NCBI RefSeq assembly: GCF_002013895.1
Contig: NZ_MAFQ01000006.1
Span: forward strand, 1 to 64,000
Direction: 5' to 3'
DNA length: 64,000 nt
From: Mycobacteroides franklinii
GTDB taxonomy: Bacteria; Actinomycetota; Actinomycetes; Mycobacteriales; Mycobacteriaceae
Both the position numbers and the translations under genes were made by a program. Below the pieces are notes generated by a model that was not told where the DNA came from, did not search any database, and saw only the letters and a program-made list of their open reading frames with translations. The first letter of the stretch is position 1. The number at the start of each line of letters is the position of its first letter. Positions 8,233-16,069 of the stretch are shown in pieces.

Positions 8233-9824
8233 CCATCCTGCGCAGCGCCGTCAACACCAACTCGCCCGAGTACCAGGCCGCGGCCGAAGCCATGGCGACC
8301 AAGCTGGCCGAGGTCAATGCCGAAACCGCCAAGGCCCTCGCCGGCGGCGGCGAGAAATACGTTGCCCGCCACCACGAACGCGGCAAGCTGCTGGCACGCG
8401 AGCGCATCGAGCTCTTGATCGACCCCGACTCGCCGTTCCTGGAGCTATGCCCGCTCGCAGCCTGGGGCAGCGATTTCACCGTCGGCGCCTCGCTGGTCAC
8501 CGGTATCGGCGTGGTCGAGGGCGTCGAATGCATGATCGTAGCCAACGACCCCACCGTCAAGGGCGGCACCAGCAACCCTTGGACATTGCGTAAAGTTCTG
8601 CGGGCCAACGATATTGCCTTCAAGAATCGCTTGCCCGTGATCTCACTGGTGGAATCAGGCGGCGCGGACCTCCCCACACAGAAGGAAGTGTTCGTACCGG
8701 GCGGACAAATGTTCCGCGACCTCACGCGGCTTTCGGCCGCGGGCATACCAACGATCGCCCTGGTGTTCGGAAACTCCACGGCCGGCGGCGCCTACATCCC
8801 CGGCATGTCGGATCACGTGGTGATGATCAAGGAGCGCTCCAAGGTCTTCCTCGCCGGTCCCCCGCTGGTCAAGATGGCCACCGGTGAGGAGTCCGACGAC
8901 GAATCCCTGGGCGGTGCCGAAATGCACTCCCGGGTTTCCGGTTTGGGCGACTATCTGGCGGTCGACGAGCAGGACGCGGTACGCCTCGGGCGCCAGATCG
9001 TTTCGCGCCTCAATTGGGTCAAAAAGGGACCTAAACCGGCCGCGGTGATCGAACCGCTTGCCGACCAGGATGAGCTGCTCGGCATCGTGCCGGGAGATCT
9101 GCGTATCCCGTTCGATCCGCGCGAGGTGATCGCACGCGTCGTCGACGGTTCCGAATTCGACGAGTTCAAGGAACAGTACGGGTCATCACTGGTCACCGGA
9201 TGGGCACGTCTGCACGGCTACCCCATCGGCATCCTCGCCAACGCGCGGGGCGTGCTGTTCAGCGAGGAAGCTCAGAAGGCAACCCAGTTCATCCAGCTGG
9301 CCAACCAGACCAACACGCCACTTCTCTTCGTGCACAACACCACCGGATACATGGTGGGCAAGGAGTACGAAGAGGGCGGCATGATCAAGCACGGCTCGAT
9401 GATGATCAATGCGGTGTCCAACTCGACGGTGCCGCATCTGTCGCTGATCGTCGGGGCTTCCTACGGTGCTGGCCACTACGGCATGTGCGGCCGCGCCTAT
9501 GACCCACGATTCCTCTTCGCGTGGCCCAGCGCCAAGTCGGCGGTGATGGGCGGCACCCAGTTGGCCGGTGTCATCTCCATCGTGAGCCGTGCTGCCGCGG
9601 CGGCACGAGGTCAGGCGGTCAACGAGGACGCAGATGCCGCCATGCGGGCCGCGATCGAGGCACAGATCGAAGCCGAGTCGCTCCCCATGTTCATGTCCGG
9701 CCGCTTGTACGACGACGGGGTCATCGATCCTCGTGATACCCGTGCGGTACTCGGTATGTGCTTGTCCGCCATTGCCAATGGGCCGATCGAGGGGACGTCG
9801 AACTTCGGCGTCTTCCGGATGTGA
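8229..9824 (+). CDS. accD2: Acyl-CoA carboxylase beta (carboxyltransferase) subunit
   Basis: This 531-residue protein is a biotin-dependent carboxyltransferase of the methylcrotonyl/geranyl/propionyl-CoA type. It has the two crotonase-fold halves, with GNSTAGGAYIPGMSDHVVMIK in the N domain and VGASYGAGHYGMCGRAYDPRF in the C domain. These glycine-rich loops form the oxyanion holes for CoA and carboxybiotin. The GTG start overlaps the fadE13 stop as GTGA. It pairs with the alpha subunit 13 bases downstream, as accD2/accA2 do in M. tuberculosis. The substrate is unproven; the neighbouring AtuA-like gene suggests a branched enoyl-CoA. Confidence 0.92.
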   Translation: MTILRSAVNTNSPEYQAAAEAMATKLAEVNAETAKALAGGGEKYVARHHERGKLLARERIELLIDPDSPFLELCPLAAWGSDFTVGASLVTGIGVVEGVECMIVANDPTVKGGTSNPWTLRKVLRANDIAFKNRLPVISLVESGGADLPTQKEVFVPGGQMFRDLTRLSAAGIPTIALVFGNSTAGGAYIPGMSDHVVMIKERSKVFLAGPPLVKMATGEESDDESLGGAEMHSRVSGLGDYLAVDEQDAVRLGRQIVSRLNWVKKGPKPAAVIEPLADQDELLGIVPGDLRIPFDPREVIARVVDGSEFDEFKEQYGSSLVTGWARLHGYPIGILANARGVLFSEEAQKATQFIQLANQTNTPLLFVHNTTGYMVGKEYEEGGMIKHGSMMINAVSNSTVPHLSLIVGASYGAGHYGMCGRAYDPRFLFAWPSAKSAVMGGTQLAGVISIVSRAAAAARGQAVNEDADAAMRAAIEAQIEAESLPMFMSGRLYDDGVIDPRDTRAVLGMCLSAIANGPIEGTSNFGVFRM

Positions 9825-9837
9825 GAGGTTGAAAACG

Positions 9838-11877
9838 ATGCCGGAACTTTCCACGCCTTCAATCACCTCCGTTCTCGTTGCCAACCGCGGCGAGATCGCT
9901 CGTCGCGTCTTCGCCACCTGCCGCAAGCTGGGGCTCGGCACGGTTGCCGTCTACTCGGACGCCGATGCCGACAGTCCGCACGTGTCCGAGGCCGATGCCG
10001 CGGTTCATCTCCCCGGAACCTCCAGTGCCGAGACCTACCTGCGCGGCGAGCTCATCATCGCCGCGGCCAAGGCCACCGGCGCCGACGCCATCCACCCCGG
10101 TTACGGATTCCTCTCCGAGAATGCCGATTTCGCGCGGGCCGTGGCTGACGCCGGCCTCACGTGGATAGGCCCGCCGGTCGCCGCCATCGAATCGATGGGC
10201 TCCAAGATCGAGTCCAAGAAACTGATGGATTCCGCCGGTGTACCGGTGCTGGGCCAACTGGACCCGGAGACCGTCACCGCCGCTGAGCTCCCGGTACTGG
10301 TCAAGGCCTCCGCCGGTGGCGGCGGGCGTGGCATGCGGATTGTTTCCGAGCTCGACAAACTCCCTGCGGAAATCGCTGCCGCACAACGGGAAGCGCAGTC
10401 GGCATTCGGTGATCCGACCGTCTTTTGTGAGCGCTACCTGGGTACCGGCCGGCACATCGAAGTACAGGTGATGGCCGACACCCATGGCACCGTGTGGGCC
10501 GTGGGTGAGCGTGAATGTTCCATCCAGCGCCGTCATCAGAAGGTCATCGAAGAGGCACCCTCGCCACTGGTGAACCGGGTCGACGGCATGCGCGAGCGGC
10601 TCTACGAGGCGTCCCGCACCGCCGCGACGGCCATCGGATATGCCGGCGCCGGAACCATGGAGTTCCTGGCCACCGAGGACGGTGAATTCTTCTTCCTTGA
10701 GATGAATACCCGTCTGCAAGTGGAGCATCCCGTCACCGAGTGCACCACCGGTCTGGACTTGGTGGCTTTGCAGATCCAGGTGGCAGACGGCGCCAGGTTG
10801 CCCGCCGAACCGCCTGCCATCCAGGGCCATTCGATCGAGGCGCGCCTGTACGCGGAGAACCCCGCGGCCGGGTGGCAGCCGCAAAGTGGCACCGTGCGGC
10901 GCTTCGACATACCGGGGTCCGCCGCGGAATTCCACGTCCCCGGGCACCCCGGGCGTAACGGGATCCGCCTGGACTCGACCATCGTCGACGGCAGCGTGGT
11001 GTCGGTGCATTACGACCCGATGCTCGCCAAGGTGATCACGGTCGCACCGACCCGCACCGAGGCCGCGCGGTTGTTGGCGTCGACGCTGGAACGCGCCCGC
11101 ATTCATGGGCTGACCACCAACCGCGACCTGCTGGTCAACGTATTGCGCCATCCGGCGTTCCTGGATGGCGATACCGATACCTCGTTCCTGGACAAACACG
11201 GCCTGGACACGCTGGCCAAACCTCTGGCTGACGAAGCGGCGCACCAGTATTCGGCCCTCGCCGCCGCCCTGGCCGATGCCGCCGCGAACCGCGCTTCGGC
11301 GGTGGCCTGCGCCGCGGTTCCGAGTGGCTGGCGCAACCTGCGGGGCCCGTCGTCGGGATTCCAGAGCAAGGAGTTCACCGCGGGCGAGAGCACCATCGGC
11401 GTCCGGTACCGGCTGACCCGCACCGGCCTGGAACTCGACAGCACAGCCGACACTGCGTGGCCCGCTATCGAACTGGTCTCGGCAACACCGGAACACGTGG
11501 CACTCGTGATCGACGGTGTCCGCCGAGGGTTCGATATCGCGAACTACGGAGATTCCGTCGACATCGACTCGCCGCTCGGTCCGGTGGCACTGACTGTGGT
11601 GCCCCGGTTTACCGACCCCAGCACCGAAGTGGCGGCAGGCTCACTCATCGCACCGATGCCCGGTGTCGTGCTGCGTCTCGGCGCCGCCGTGGGTGACACC
11701 GTGACCGCGGGGACGCCCATCGTCTGGCTGGAGGCCATGAAGATGGAGCACACCATCGCTGCCCCCGCCGACGGCGTCATCGAGATCCTCAATGTCGAAC
11801 CCGGACAACAAGTAGAGCTCGGCACCGTACTTGCCCAGCTGACCGCTGATGCCAACACAGAAGGAGAGCCAACATGA
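9838..11877 (+). CDS. accA2: Acyl-CoA carboxylase alpha subunit (biotin carboxylase plus BCCP)
   Basis: From ATG 9838 the product has 679 residues. It carboxylates biotin with ATP and bicarbonate. The biotin carboxylase domain begins VLVANRGEIARRVF, has the ATP-grasp glycine loop ASAGGGGRGMRIV and the active-site EMNTRLQVEHPVTE. The C-terminal biotinyl domain carries EAMKMEH, whose Lys receives biotin, about 40 residues from the end. The reading frame is open 83 codons further upstream, but that part is accD2 read in another frame. The stop overlaps fadE12 as ATGA, with an AAGGAGA ribosome site. Confidence 0.93.
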   Translation: MPELSTPSITSVLVANRGEIARRVFATCRKLGLGTVAVYSDADADSPHVSEADAAVHLPGTSSAETYLRGELIIAAAKATGADAIHPGYGFLSENADFARAVADAGLTWIGPPVAAIESMGSKIESKKLMDSAGVPVLGQLDPETVTAAELPVLVKASAGGGGRGMRIVSELDKLPAEIAAAQREAQSAFGDPTVFCERYLGTGRHIEVQVMADTHGTVWAVGERECSIQRRHQKVIEEAPSPLVNRVDGMRERLYEASRTAATAIGYAGAGTMEFLATEDGEFFFLEMNTRLQVEHPVTECTTGLDLVALQIQVADGARLPAEPPAIQGHSIEARLYAENPAAGWQPQSGTVRRFDIPGSAAEFHVPGHPGRNGIRLDSTIVDGSVVSVHYDPMLAKVITVAPTRTEAARLLASTLERARIHGLTTNRDLLVNVLRHPAFLDGDTDTSFLDKHGLDTLAKPLADEAAHQYSALAAALADAAANRASAVACAAVPSGWRNLRGPSSGFQSKEFTAGESTIGVRYRLTRTGLELDSTADTAWPAIELVSATPEHVALVIDGVRRGFDIANYGDSVDIDSPLGPVALTVVPRFTDPSTEVAAGSLIAPMPGVVLRLGAAVGDTVTAGTPIVWLEAMKMEHTIAAPADGVIEILNVEPGQQVELGTVLAQLTADANTEGEPT

Positions 11878-13043
11878 CCCCTCTCAACCCCTACGTCGAA
11901 TCCGATGAGCGCAAGGCCCTGCGGCAAGCGGTGGCTTCACTGGCCTCCAGCTACGGCCACGAGTACTACCTGGAGAAGGCGAAGACCCACACTCCCCTCA
12001 CCGAATTGTGGAACGAGGCAGGCAAGCTCGGCTTCCTGGGCGTCAATATCCCCGAGGAGTACGGCGGCGGCGGTGCCGGCATGTACGAGCTGTCGCTGGT
12101 GTTCGAGGAACTCTCGGCGGCAGGATGTGCGCTGCTGATGATGGTCGTATCCCCCGCCATCAATGCCACCATCATCGCCCGATACGGCACCGATGAGCAG
12201 AAGAAGAACTGGCTCCCGGCCATGGCCGACGGCACCTTCACCATGGCCTTCGCCATCACCGAGCCCGATGCCGGATCCAATTCGCACAACATCGTCACCA
12301 CCGCCAAGCGCGATGGCGGCGACTGGATCCTCAACGGGCGCAAGGTCTTCATCTCCGGCGTCAACGAGGCCAAGGCCGTCCTCGTGGTGGCCCGCACCGA
12401 GGAGGCGAAGACCGGCAAGCTCAAGCCCGCGCTCTTCGTGGTGCCCACCGACACCAAGGGCTTCGAGTACACCCCCATCGACATGCAGCTGACACTGGCC
12501 GAACAGCAGTTCCAGGTGTTCCTTGATGATGTGCGCGTGCCCGCCAACGCCCTCGTCGGATCCGAGGACGCCGCGCTCATGCAGCTGTTCGCCGGCCTGA
12601 ACCCGGAACGAATCATGGGTGCTGCCAGTGGCGTTGGCCTGACCCGGCTGGCACTCGGCAAGGCTACCGAGTACGTGAAGACCCGCCAGGTGTGGAAGAC
12701 ACCCATCGGTGCACACCAGGCCATCGCGCACCCGCTGGCCGAGATCAAGGTCGAGCTGGAGCTGGCCAAGCTCATGATGCAGAAGGCCGCCACGCTGTAC
12801 GACTGTGGCGACGACTGGGGTGCCGCGGAGGCCGCCAACATGGCCAAGTACGCCGCCGCCGATGTGGCCTGCCGCGCCGCGGACCGTGCCGTGCAATCCC
12901 TAGGTGGCAACGGTTTGACGACCGAGTACGGGGTGGCCCCGCTGCTGAATCTGTCCCGTTTCGGGCGTATCGCCCCGGTGAGCCGGGAGATGATCCTCAA
13001 CTTCGTCGCGCAGACATCCCTCGGCCTGCCTCGTTCGTACTGA
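11874..13043 (+). CDS. fadE12: Acyl-CoA dehydrogenase (FadE12-like)
   Basis: This second acyl-CoA dehydrogenase of the operon has 389 residues. It shows AITEPDAGSNSHNI for FAD and substrate binding, WILNGRKVFISGV, and the C-terminal SLGGNGLTTEYGVAPLLNLSRFGRIAPVSREM segment. It matches M. tuberculosis FadE12 by position. Having two dehydrogenases with one carboxylase fits a pathway with two oxidation steps, as in the Atu and Liu systems. The stop codon lies inside an exact 18-base tandem duplication (13034-13069), so copy number changes there would alter only the spacer to echA7. Confidence 0.9.
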   Translation: MTPLNPYVESDERKALRQAVASLASSYGHEYYLEKAKTHTPLTELWNEAGKLGFLGVNIPEEYGGGGAGMYELSLVFEELSAAGCALLMMVVSPAINATIIARYGTDEQKKNWLPAMADGTFTMAFAITEPDAGSNSHNIVTTAKRDGGDWILNGRKVFISGVNEAKAVLVVARTEEAKTGKLKPALFVVPTDTKGFEYTPIDMQLTLAEQQFQVFLDDVRVPANALVGSEDAALMQLFAGLNPERIMGAASGVGLTRLALGKATEYVKTRQVWKTPIGAHQAIAHPLAEIKVELELAKLMMQKAATLYDCGDDWGAAEAANMAKYAAADVACRAADRAVQSLGGNGLTTEYGVAPLLNLSRFGRIAPVSREMILNFVAQTSLGLPRSY

Positions 13044-13069
13044 TCCACACATTCGTACTGATCCACACA
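13034..13069 (+). repeat. Exact 18-bp tandem duplication over the fadE12 stop
   Basis: TTCGTACTGATCCACACA occurs twice head to tail (13034-13051 and 13052-13069). The first copy contains the last codons and stop of fadE12; the second repeats them as non-coding spacer. It looks like a recent slippage or duplication event. Confidence 0.9.
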
Positions 13070-13086
13070 AAGGAAAGGTCCGCCGA

Positions 13087-13881
13087 ATGGCGAAAGAATC
13101 CGAGACCCTGGTCCAGTACGAGGTAGAGGGCCGCGCCGCCCGCCTGACGCTCGACTCGCCGCATAACCGTAATGCGTTGTCCAGCGGGCTGGTACGGCAG
13201 TTGCGGGAGGGATTGCAGCGCGCCGCCGCCGATCAGACCGTGCGGACCGTGGTGCTCACCCATACCGGCAACACGTTCTGCGCCGGCGCCGATCTCTCTG
13301 AGGCATCGGAAGGTTCGGCCGATCCGCAGGACATCGCCAAGGATCGGGCCGGGCAACTCACCGCGCTGCTGCGCGACATCCTGGAGCTGTCTCTGCCCGT
13401 CATCATCGCCGTCAACGGCCATGTGCGGGCCGGCGGCTTCGGCCTGGTGGGCGCCGCGGATATCGCGGTGGCGGGACCGGACAGCACCTTCGCCCTCACC
13501 GAGGCACGCATTGGGGTAGCGCCGTCGATCATCTCGCTGACGCTGCTGCCCCGGCTCACCGGCCGCGCGGCCGGACGCTACTTCGTCACCGGCGAGAAGT
13601 TCGACGCGCGGGTGGCCGCGGAGATCGGTTTGGTGACAAAGTCCGTCGACAGCGCCGAAGCTGTCGAGGCAGCGGTCACGTCGTTGGTGGATGACATCGC
13701 GCTCGGCTCGCCGCAGGGGCTGGCCGAGTCCAAGAGACTGACGACCGCGCCGATCCTCGCGGATTTCGACGCTCGTGCAGTCGAGTTGACGGAAACCTCG
13801 GCTCGTTTGTTCGTATCTGCCGAGGCGCAGGAGGGCATGTTGGCGTTCCTGCAGAAGCGGCCTCCTGCCTGGCAGGTGTGA
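13087..13881 (+). CDS. echA7: Enoyl-CoA hydratase/isomerase family protein (EchA7-like)
   Basis: This 264-residue crotonase-family protein would hydrate the enoyl-CoA formed in the operon. The oxyanion-hole segments are TFCAGADLSEAS and NGHVRAGGFGLVGAADIAVAG, and TEARIGVAPSIIS follows. The ribosome site is GGAAAGG at 13072-13078. It is the last gene of the operon, matching Rv0971c (echA7), and fills the AtuE/LiuC position of the terpene and leucine pathways. A hairpin at 13924 may end the transcript. Confidence 0.9.
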   Translation: MAKESETLVQYEVEGRAARLTLDSPHNRNALSSGLVRQLREGLQRAAADQTVRTVVLTHTGNTFCAGADLSEASEGSADPQDIAKDRAGQLTALLRDILELSLPVIIAVNGHVRAGGFGLVGAADIAVAGPDSTFALTEARIGVAPSIISLTLLPRLTGRAAGRYFVTGEKFDARVAAEIGLVTKSVDSAEAVEAAVTSLVDDIALGSPQGLAESKRLTTAPILADFDARAVELTETSARLFVSAEAQEGMLAFLQKRPPAWQV

Positions 13882-13923
13882 ACCAGACGTCACTACGGAT
13901 GTAGTGCGCTGAGCAACACGATT

Positions 13924-13949
13924 GAACGGCGTGCCTTTATGCGCCGTTC
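13924..13949 (+). terminator. Hairpin after the acyl-CoA operon
   Basis: GAACGGCG and CGCCGTTC form a perfect 8-bp stem around a 10-base loop, 42 bases after the echA7 stop. There is no U-run, as is common for mycobacterial terminators. It overlaps the -35 region of the next gene, so it may also affect that promoter. Confidence 0.5.
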
Positions 13950-13953
13950 GTCG

Positions 13954-13967
13954 TAGGCTCGGCGGTG
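13954..13967 (+). promoter_or_regulatory. Leaderless-type promoter of the DUF1707 gene
   Basis: TAGGCT (13954-13959) matches the mycobacterial -10 TANNNT and ends 5 bases before GTG 13965 and 8 before ATG 13968. There is no ribosome site, so transcription probably starts at the start codon. The same TAGGCT plus 7-base spacing precedes pgi (33807) and the small secreted gene (55680). Confidence 0.5.
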
Positions 13968-14570
13968 ATGAGCAACCTCCCTGAGCGGGTGACCGCATCG
14001 ATGCGGGCCGCAGACGCCGATCGCATGCGTGTGGCGCAGCTGTTATCCGACGCTGCCGCGCAGGGTCGGCTAGAACTCTCGGAGTTTGAGGAGCGGCTCG
14101 CCAAGGTGTACTCGGCAAACACCTATGGTGAGCTTGATCAGCTCAGCGCGGACCTTCCCGCCGTCGCCACTTCCCCAGTTCGGGGTCAAGGCAGCAAGCC
14201 AGCGCCCTCGACGGTGCTGATGGCCATCATGAGCGGATTCGAACGGCGCGGCCGGTGGAATGTTCCCGGCAAGCTCACCTCCTTCGCGCTGTGGGGTGGC
14301 GGTGTGCTGGATCTGCGCTACGCCGATTTCACCTCCAACGAGGTGGAGATCCGCTCCTTCTCCATCATGGGCGGGCAGACGATCCTGCTGCCGCCGGAGC
14401 TCAACGTGGACGTCACGGGCATCGCGGTGATGGGCGGCTTTGATCACTCGGCGAGCGGCGTTGGTGTGCAGGGCGCCCCGCACGTGACCGTCAAGGGCTT
14501 CTCGCTATGGGGTGGCGTGAACGTCAAGCGGAAGCGGCGCAAGCGGCGCGAGTCGCTGGAAGAGCGCTAA
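13968..14570 (+). CDS. DUF1707 domain protein
   Basis: This 200-residue protein starts MSNLPERVTASMRAADADRMRVAQLL, the DUF1707 (SHOCT-like) module typical of actinobacteria. It is followed by a beta-rich region with repeated LWGGGVLDLRYADF, ITVMGG-like and GFSLWGGVNVK strands, as in DUF2154/LiaF-like proteins. The tail is basic (KRKRRKRRE). It matches Rv0966c in position and length. No membrane segment is evident. Its 3' end overlaps the convergent oxygenase gene by 47 bases. Function is unknown; related domains occur in envelope-stress proteins. Confidence 0.85.
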   Translation: MSNLPERVTASMRAADADRMRVAQLLSDAAAQGRLELSEFEERLAKVYSANTYGELDQLSADLPAVATSPVRGQGSKPAPSTVLMAIMSGFERRGRWNVPGKLTSFALWGGGVLDLRYADFTSNEVEIRSFSIMGGQTILLPPELNVDVTGIAVMGGFDHSASGVGVQGAPHVTVKGFSLWGGVNVKRKRRKRRESLEER

Positions 14571-15828
14571 CAAGATCGAGAGCGCCGAACCGCCACAGCG
14601 CGTTCACCACCTGGCGCCGGCGATCGACATCCAGTTCGGCCGCAAGAACGGCGTCAAGATCGTTCAGGGTGAACTCGCCGGTGAATGCTAGAAGTTCATC
14701 AAGATTCACGACGCCGCCGAAGGCGATATCCCGGCCACGGGCCACGAGGTGGGTTCGGTCCGTGCCGACGACACACTCCACCACGCCCGGGTAGGCCCAG
14801 CCGTACGCGGCATCAACGGGAGCGTCGCCGGTTCTCAACGCTGCCACCTTCGGCGCGCGCAGATACCCAGCGGTGCGCTGTTTGGCCGCCGCGAGTGCCA
14901 TGGTCGCCGGTAATTCCGATAGCGCCTCGGGGATCTGGAGGGTCTCCAGCACCAGCCGCTGCACATCGTCGAAGCTAGCTGGCTCGCCCGCCGCGTCGAG
15001 CCGGGCACCGAAATGGTCGATCAGCAAGTCCGCGAATGATTTTCGGATATCGGGCGGAAAGAGCGTGACCCCCAGGAACACCGAGGGGCCCGTGTTGCGG
15101 AACAGGTGGTAGCGCCCTCGCGGAATGCACACGAAGTCACCCGGACGCAAGACGTAGTGGCTGGCTCCGGGCAGGAGGCGATCGAAGTCGAATGACACCT
15201 TGCCCAGCGACGGGTTCTCGAACAACTGGTGTGGGTCGATGCCATCCGCGGGCCATACCCAGAGTTCCTTGTGGCCGGGGCCCAGATGGAAGATCAGTGA
15301 CGGCTCGTCGTCCTTGTGTATTCCGAACGGCGTCCACTCCACATCGGCGATAAAGGTGTAGATATCCGCGCCGGACACCAGATCTCGGTCGGGCGTGAGG
15401 CTGCGCACCACGGACCGCGCGAGTGCGGCAAGGCCCAGGTCCCACGAGGAGACATCGTTGATGGCGACGCACGCGGGACGGCTGTCAGCGGAGTCGGCGA
15501 GCCACTCGGTCAATGACTGATCGTCTCGCGGCGGGGTACGCGAGAGGTTCTCGGTAAGCCTGAAATCGAACTCGCTACCCCGGAATCCGCGTAGCCGCAA
15601 TCCTTTTGCGCCGCTGGTGGTCGCTGTAGCCACTGCCGCCGTGATTCGTTCGGTGATTCCCCGGGGAGCCGCAACCAGCGCGGGCAGGAAGACCGTTTCC
15701 TCGTAACGAGGGGCATGGTCAGCGACGAACTGACGCCAACGCGGGTCCTGGACGAACACTATTTCGCCTCCATGCTTGCGACGAGGGGCGGGCGGCCAAT
15801 GGGTCGACCACCCGCCCTCGGCATCCAC
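14524..15828 (-). CDS. JmjC/cupin Fe(II)-2-oxoglutarate oxygenase next to a peptide gene
   Basis: This 434-residue protein has a JmjC-type cupin at about residues 150-260. The iron ligands are visible: His171 and Asp173 (FGIHKDDEPS) and His241 (RGRYHLF); Lys187 (GHKELWVW) may bind 2-oxoglutarate. The region after residue 265 resembles the helical/winged-helix tails of protein hydroxylases. Such enzymes hydroxylate protein or peptide side chains. The GTG start lies two bases after the stop of the 25-codon peptide gene, so the two are almost certainly coupled. With the transporter upstream it forms a three-gene operon not found at this place in M. tuberculosis. The substrate is inferred to be the peptide. 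Confidence 0.75.
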   Translation of the reverse strand: MDAEGGWSTHWPPAPRRKHGGEIVFVQDPRWRQFVADHAPRYEETVFLPALVAAPRGITERITAAVATATTSGAKGLRLRGFRGSEFDFRLTENLSRTPPRDDQSLTEWLADSADSRPACVAINDVSSWDLGLAALARSVVRSLTPDRDLVSGADIYTFIADVEWTPFGIHKDDEPSLIFHLGPGHKELWVWPADGIDPHQLFENPSLGKVSFDFDRLLPGASHYVLRPGDFVCIPRGRYHLFRNTGPSVFLGVTLFPPDIRKSFADLLIDHFGARLDAAGEPASFDDVQRLVLETLQIPEALSELPATMALAAAKQRTAGYLRAPKVAALRTGDAPVDAAYGWAYPGVVECVVGTDRTHLVARGRDIAFGGVVNLDELLAFTGEFTLNDLDAVLAAELDVDRRRQVVNALWRFGALDLVSALPATRAACAASA

Positions 15829-15830
15829 TC

Positions 15831-15908
15831 TTAGTGGCTGGCAACCATTTCCGTCGCAGTGACGATTTCATCGTCCTCAACAACGATCTCTACAGCGATG
15901 TCGCGCAT
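15831..15908 (-). CDS. 25-residue acidic peptide, candidate precursor (RiPP-like)
   Basis: ATG 15908 follows an AAAGGA ribosome site at ideal spacing, and the ORF ends with TAA two bases before the oxygenase start. The peptide begins MRDIAVEIVVEDDE and ends ATEMVASH: an acidic, leader-like first half, then a short, less charged end with a single His at the C-terminus. It has no cysteine. Size, position and strong ribosome site suggest a precursor that the adjacent Fe(II) oxygenase modifies and the SbmA-like transporter moves. It is too short for standard gene callers. Alternatives are a pure coupling leader or a small regulatory peptide. Confidence 0.65.
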   Translation of the reverse strand: MRDIAVEIVVEDDEIVTATEMVASH

Positions 15909-15981
15909 GGCGGTTCCTTTCGTGTGACGGTTTACTGCCAACTGAACAGAACACCGCGGGGACATCCGTCGCGTGGAGCCA

Positions 15982-16009
15982 CCGCGGCTGACACACGCCC
16001 AGCCCGCGG
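15982..16009 (-). terminator. Hairpin between transporter and peptide genes
   Basis: CCGCGG-CTG pairs with CAG-C-CCGCGG, giving a nine-pair GC-rich stem with one bulged base. It sits in the 161-base gap after the transporter stop. It could partly terminate the transporter message or protect the peptide mRNA. No U-run follows. Confidence 0.4.
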
Positions 16010-16069
16010 GCGCCGTCACTAGATCAGTCGCACGGGCGTAGCCAAAAGTTCCCGCAGTATCTGCCCTTG

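Noticed and set aside
9859..11496. 545-residue minus-strand ORF opposite accA2
   Set aside because: It is antisense to a clear biotin carboxylase, has no ribosome site or family motifs, and reflects GC-rich third positions.
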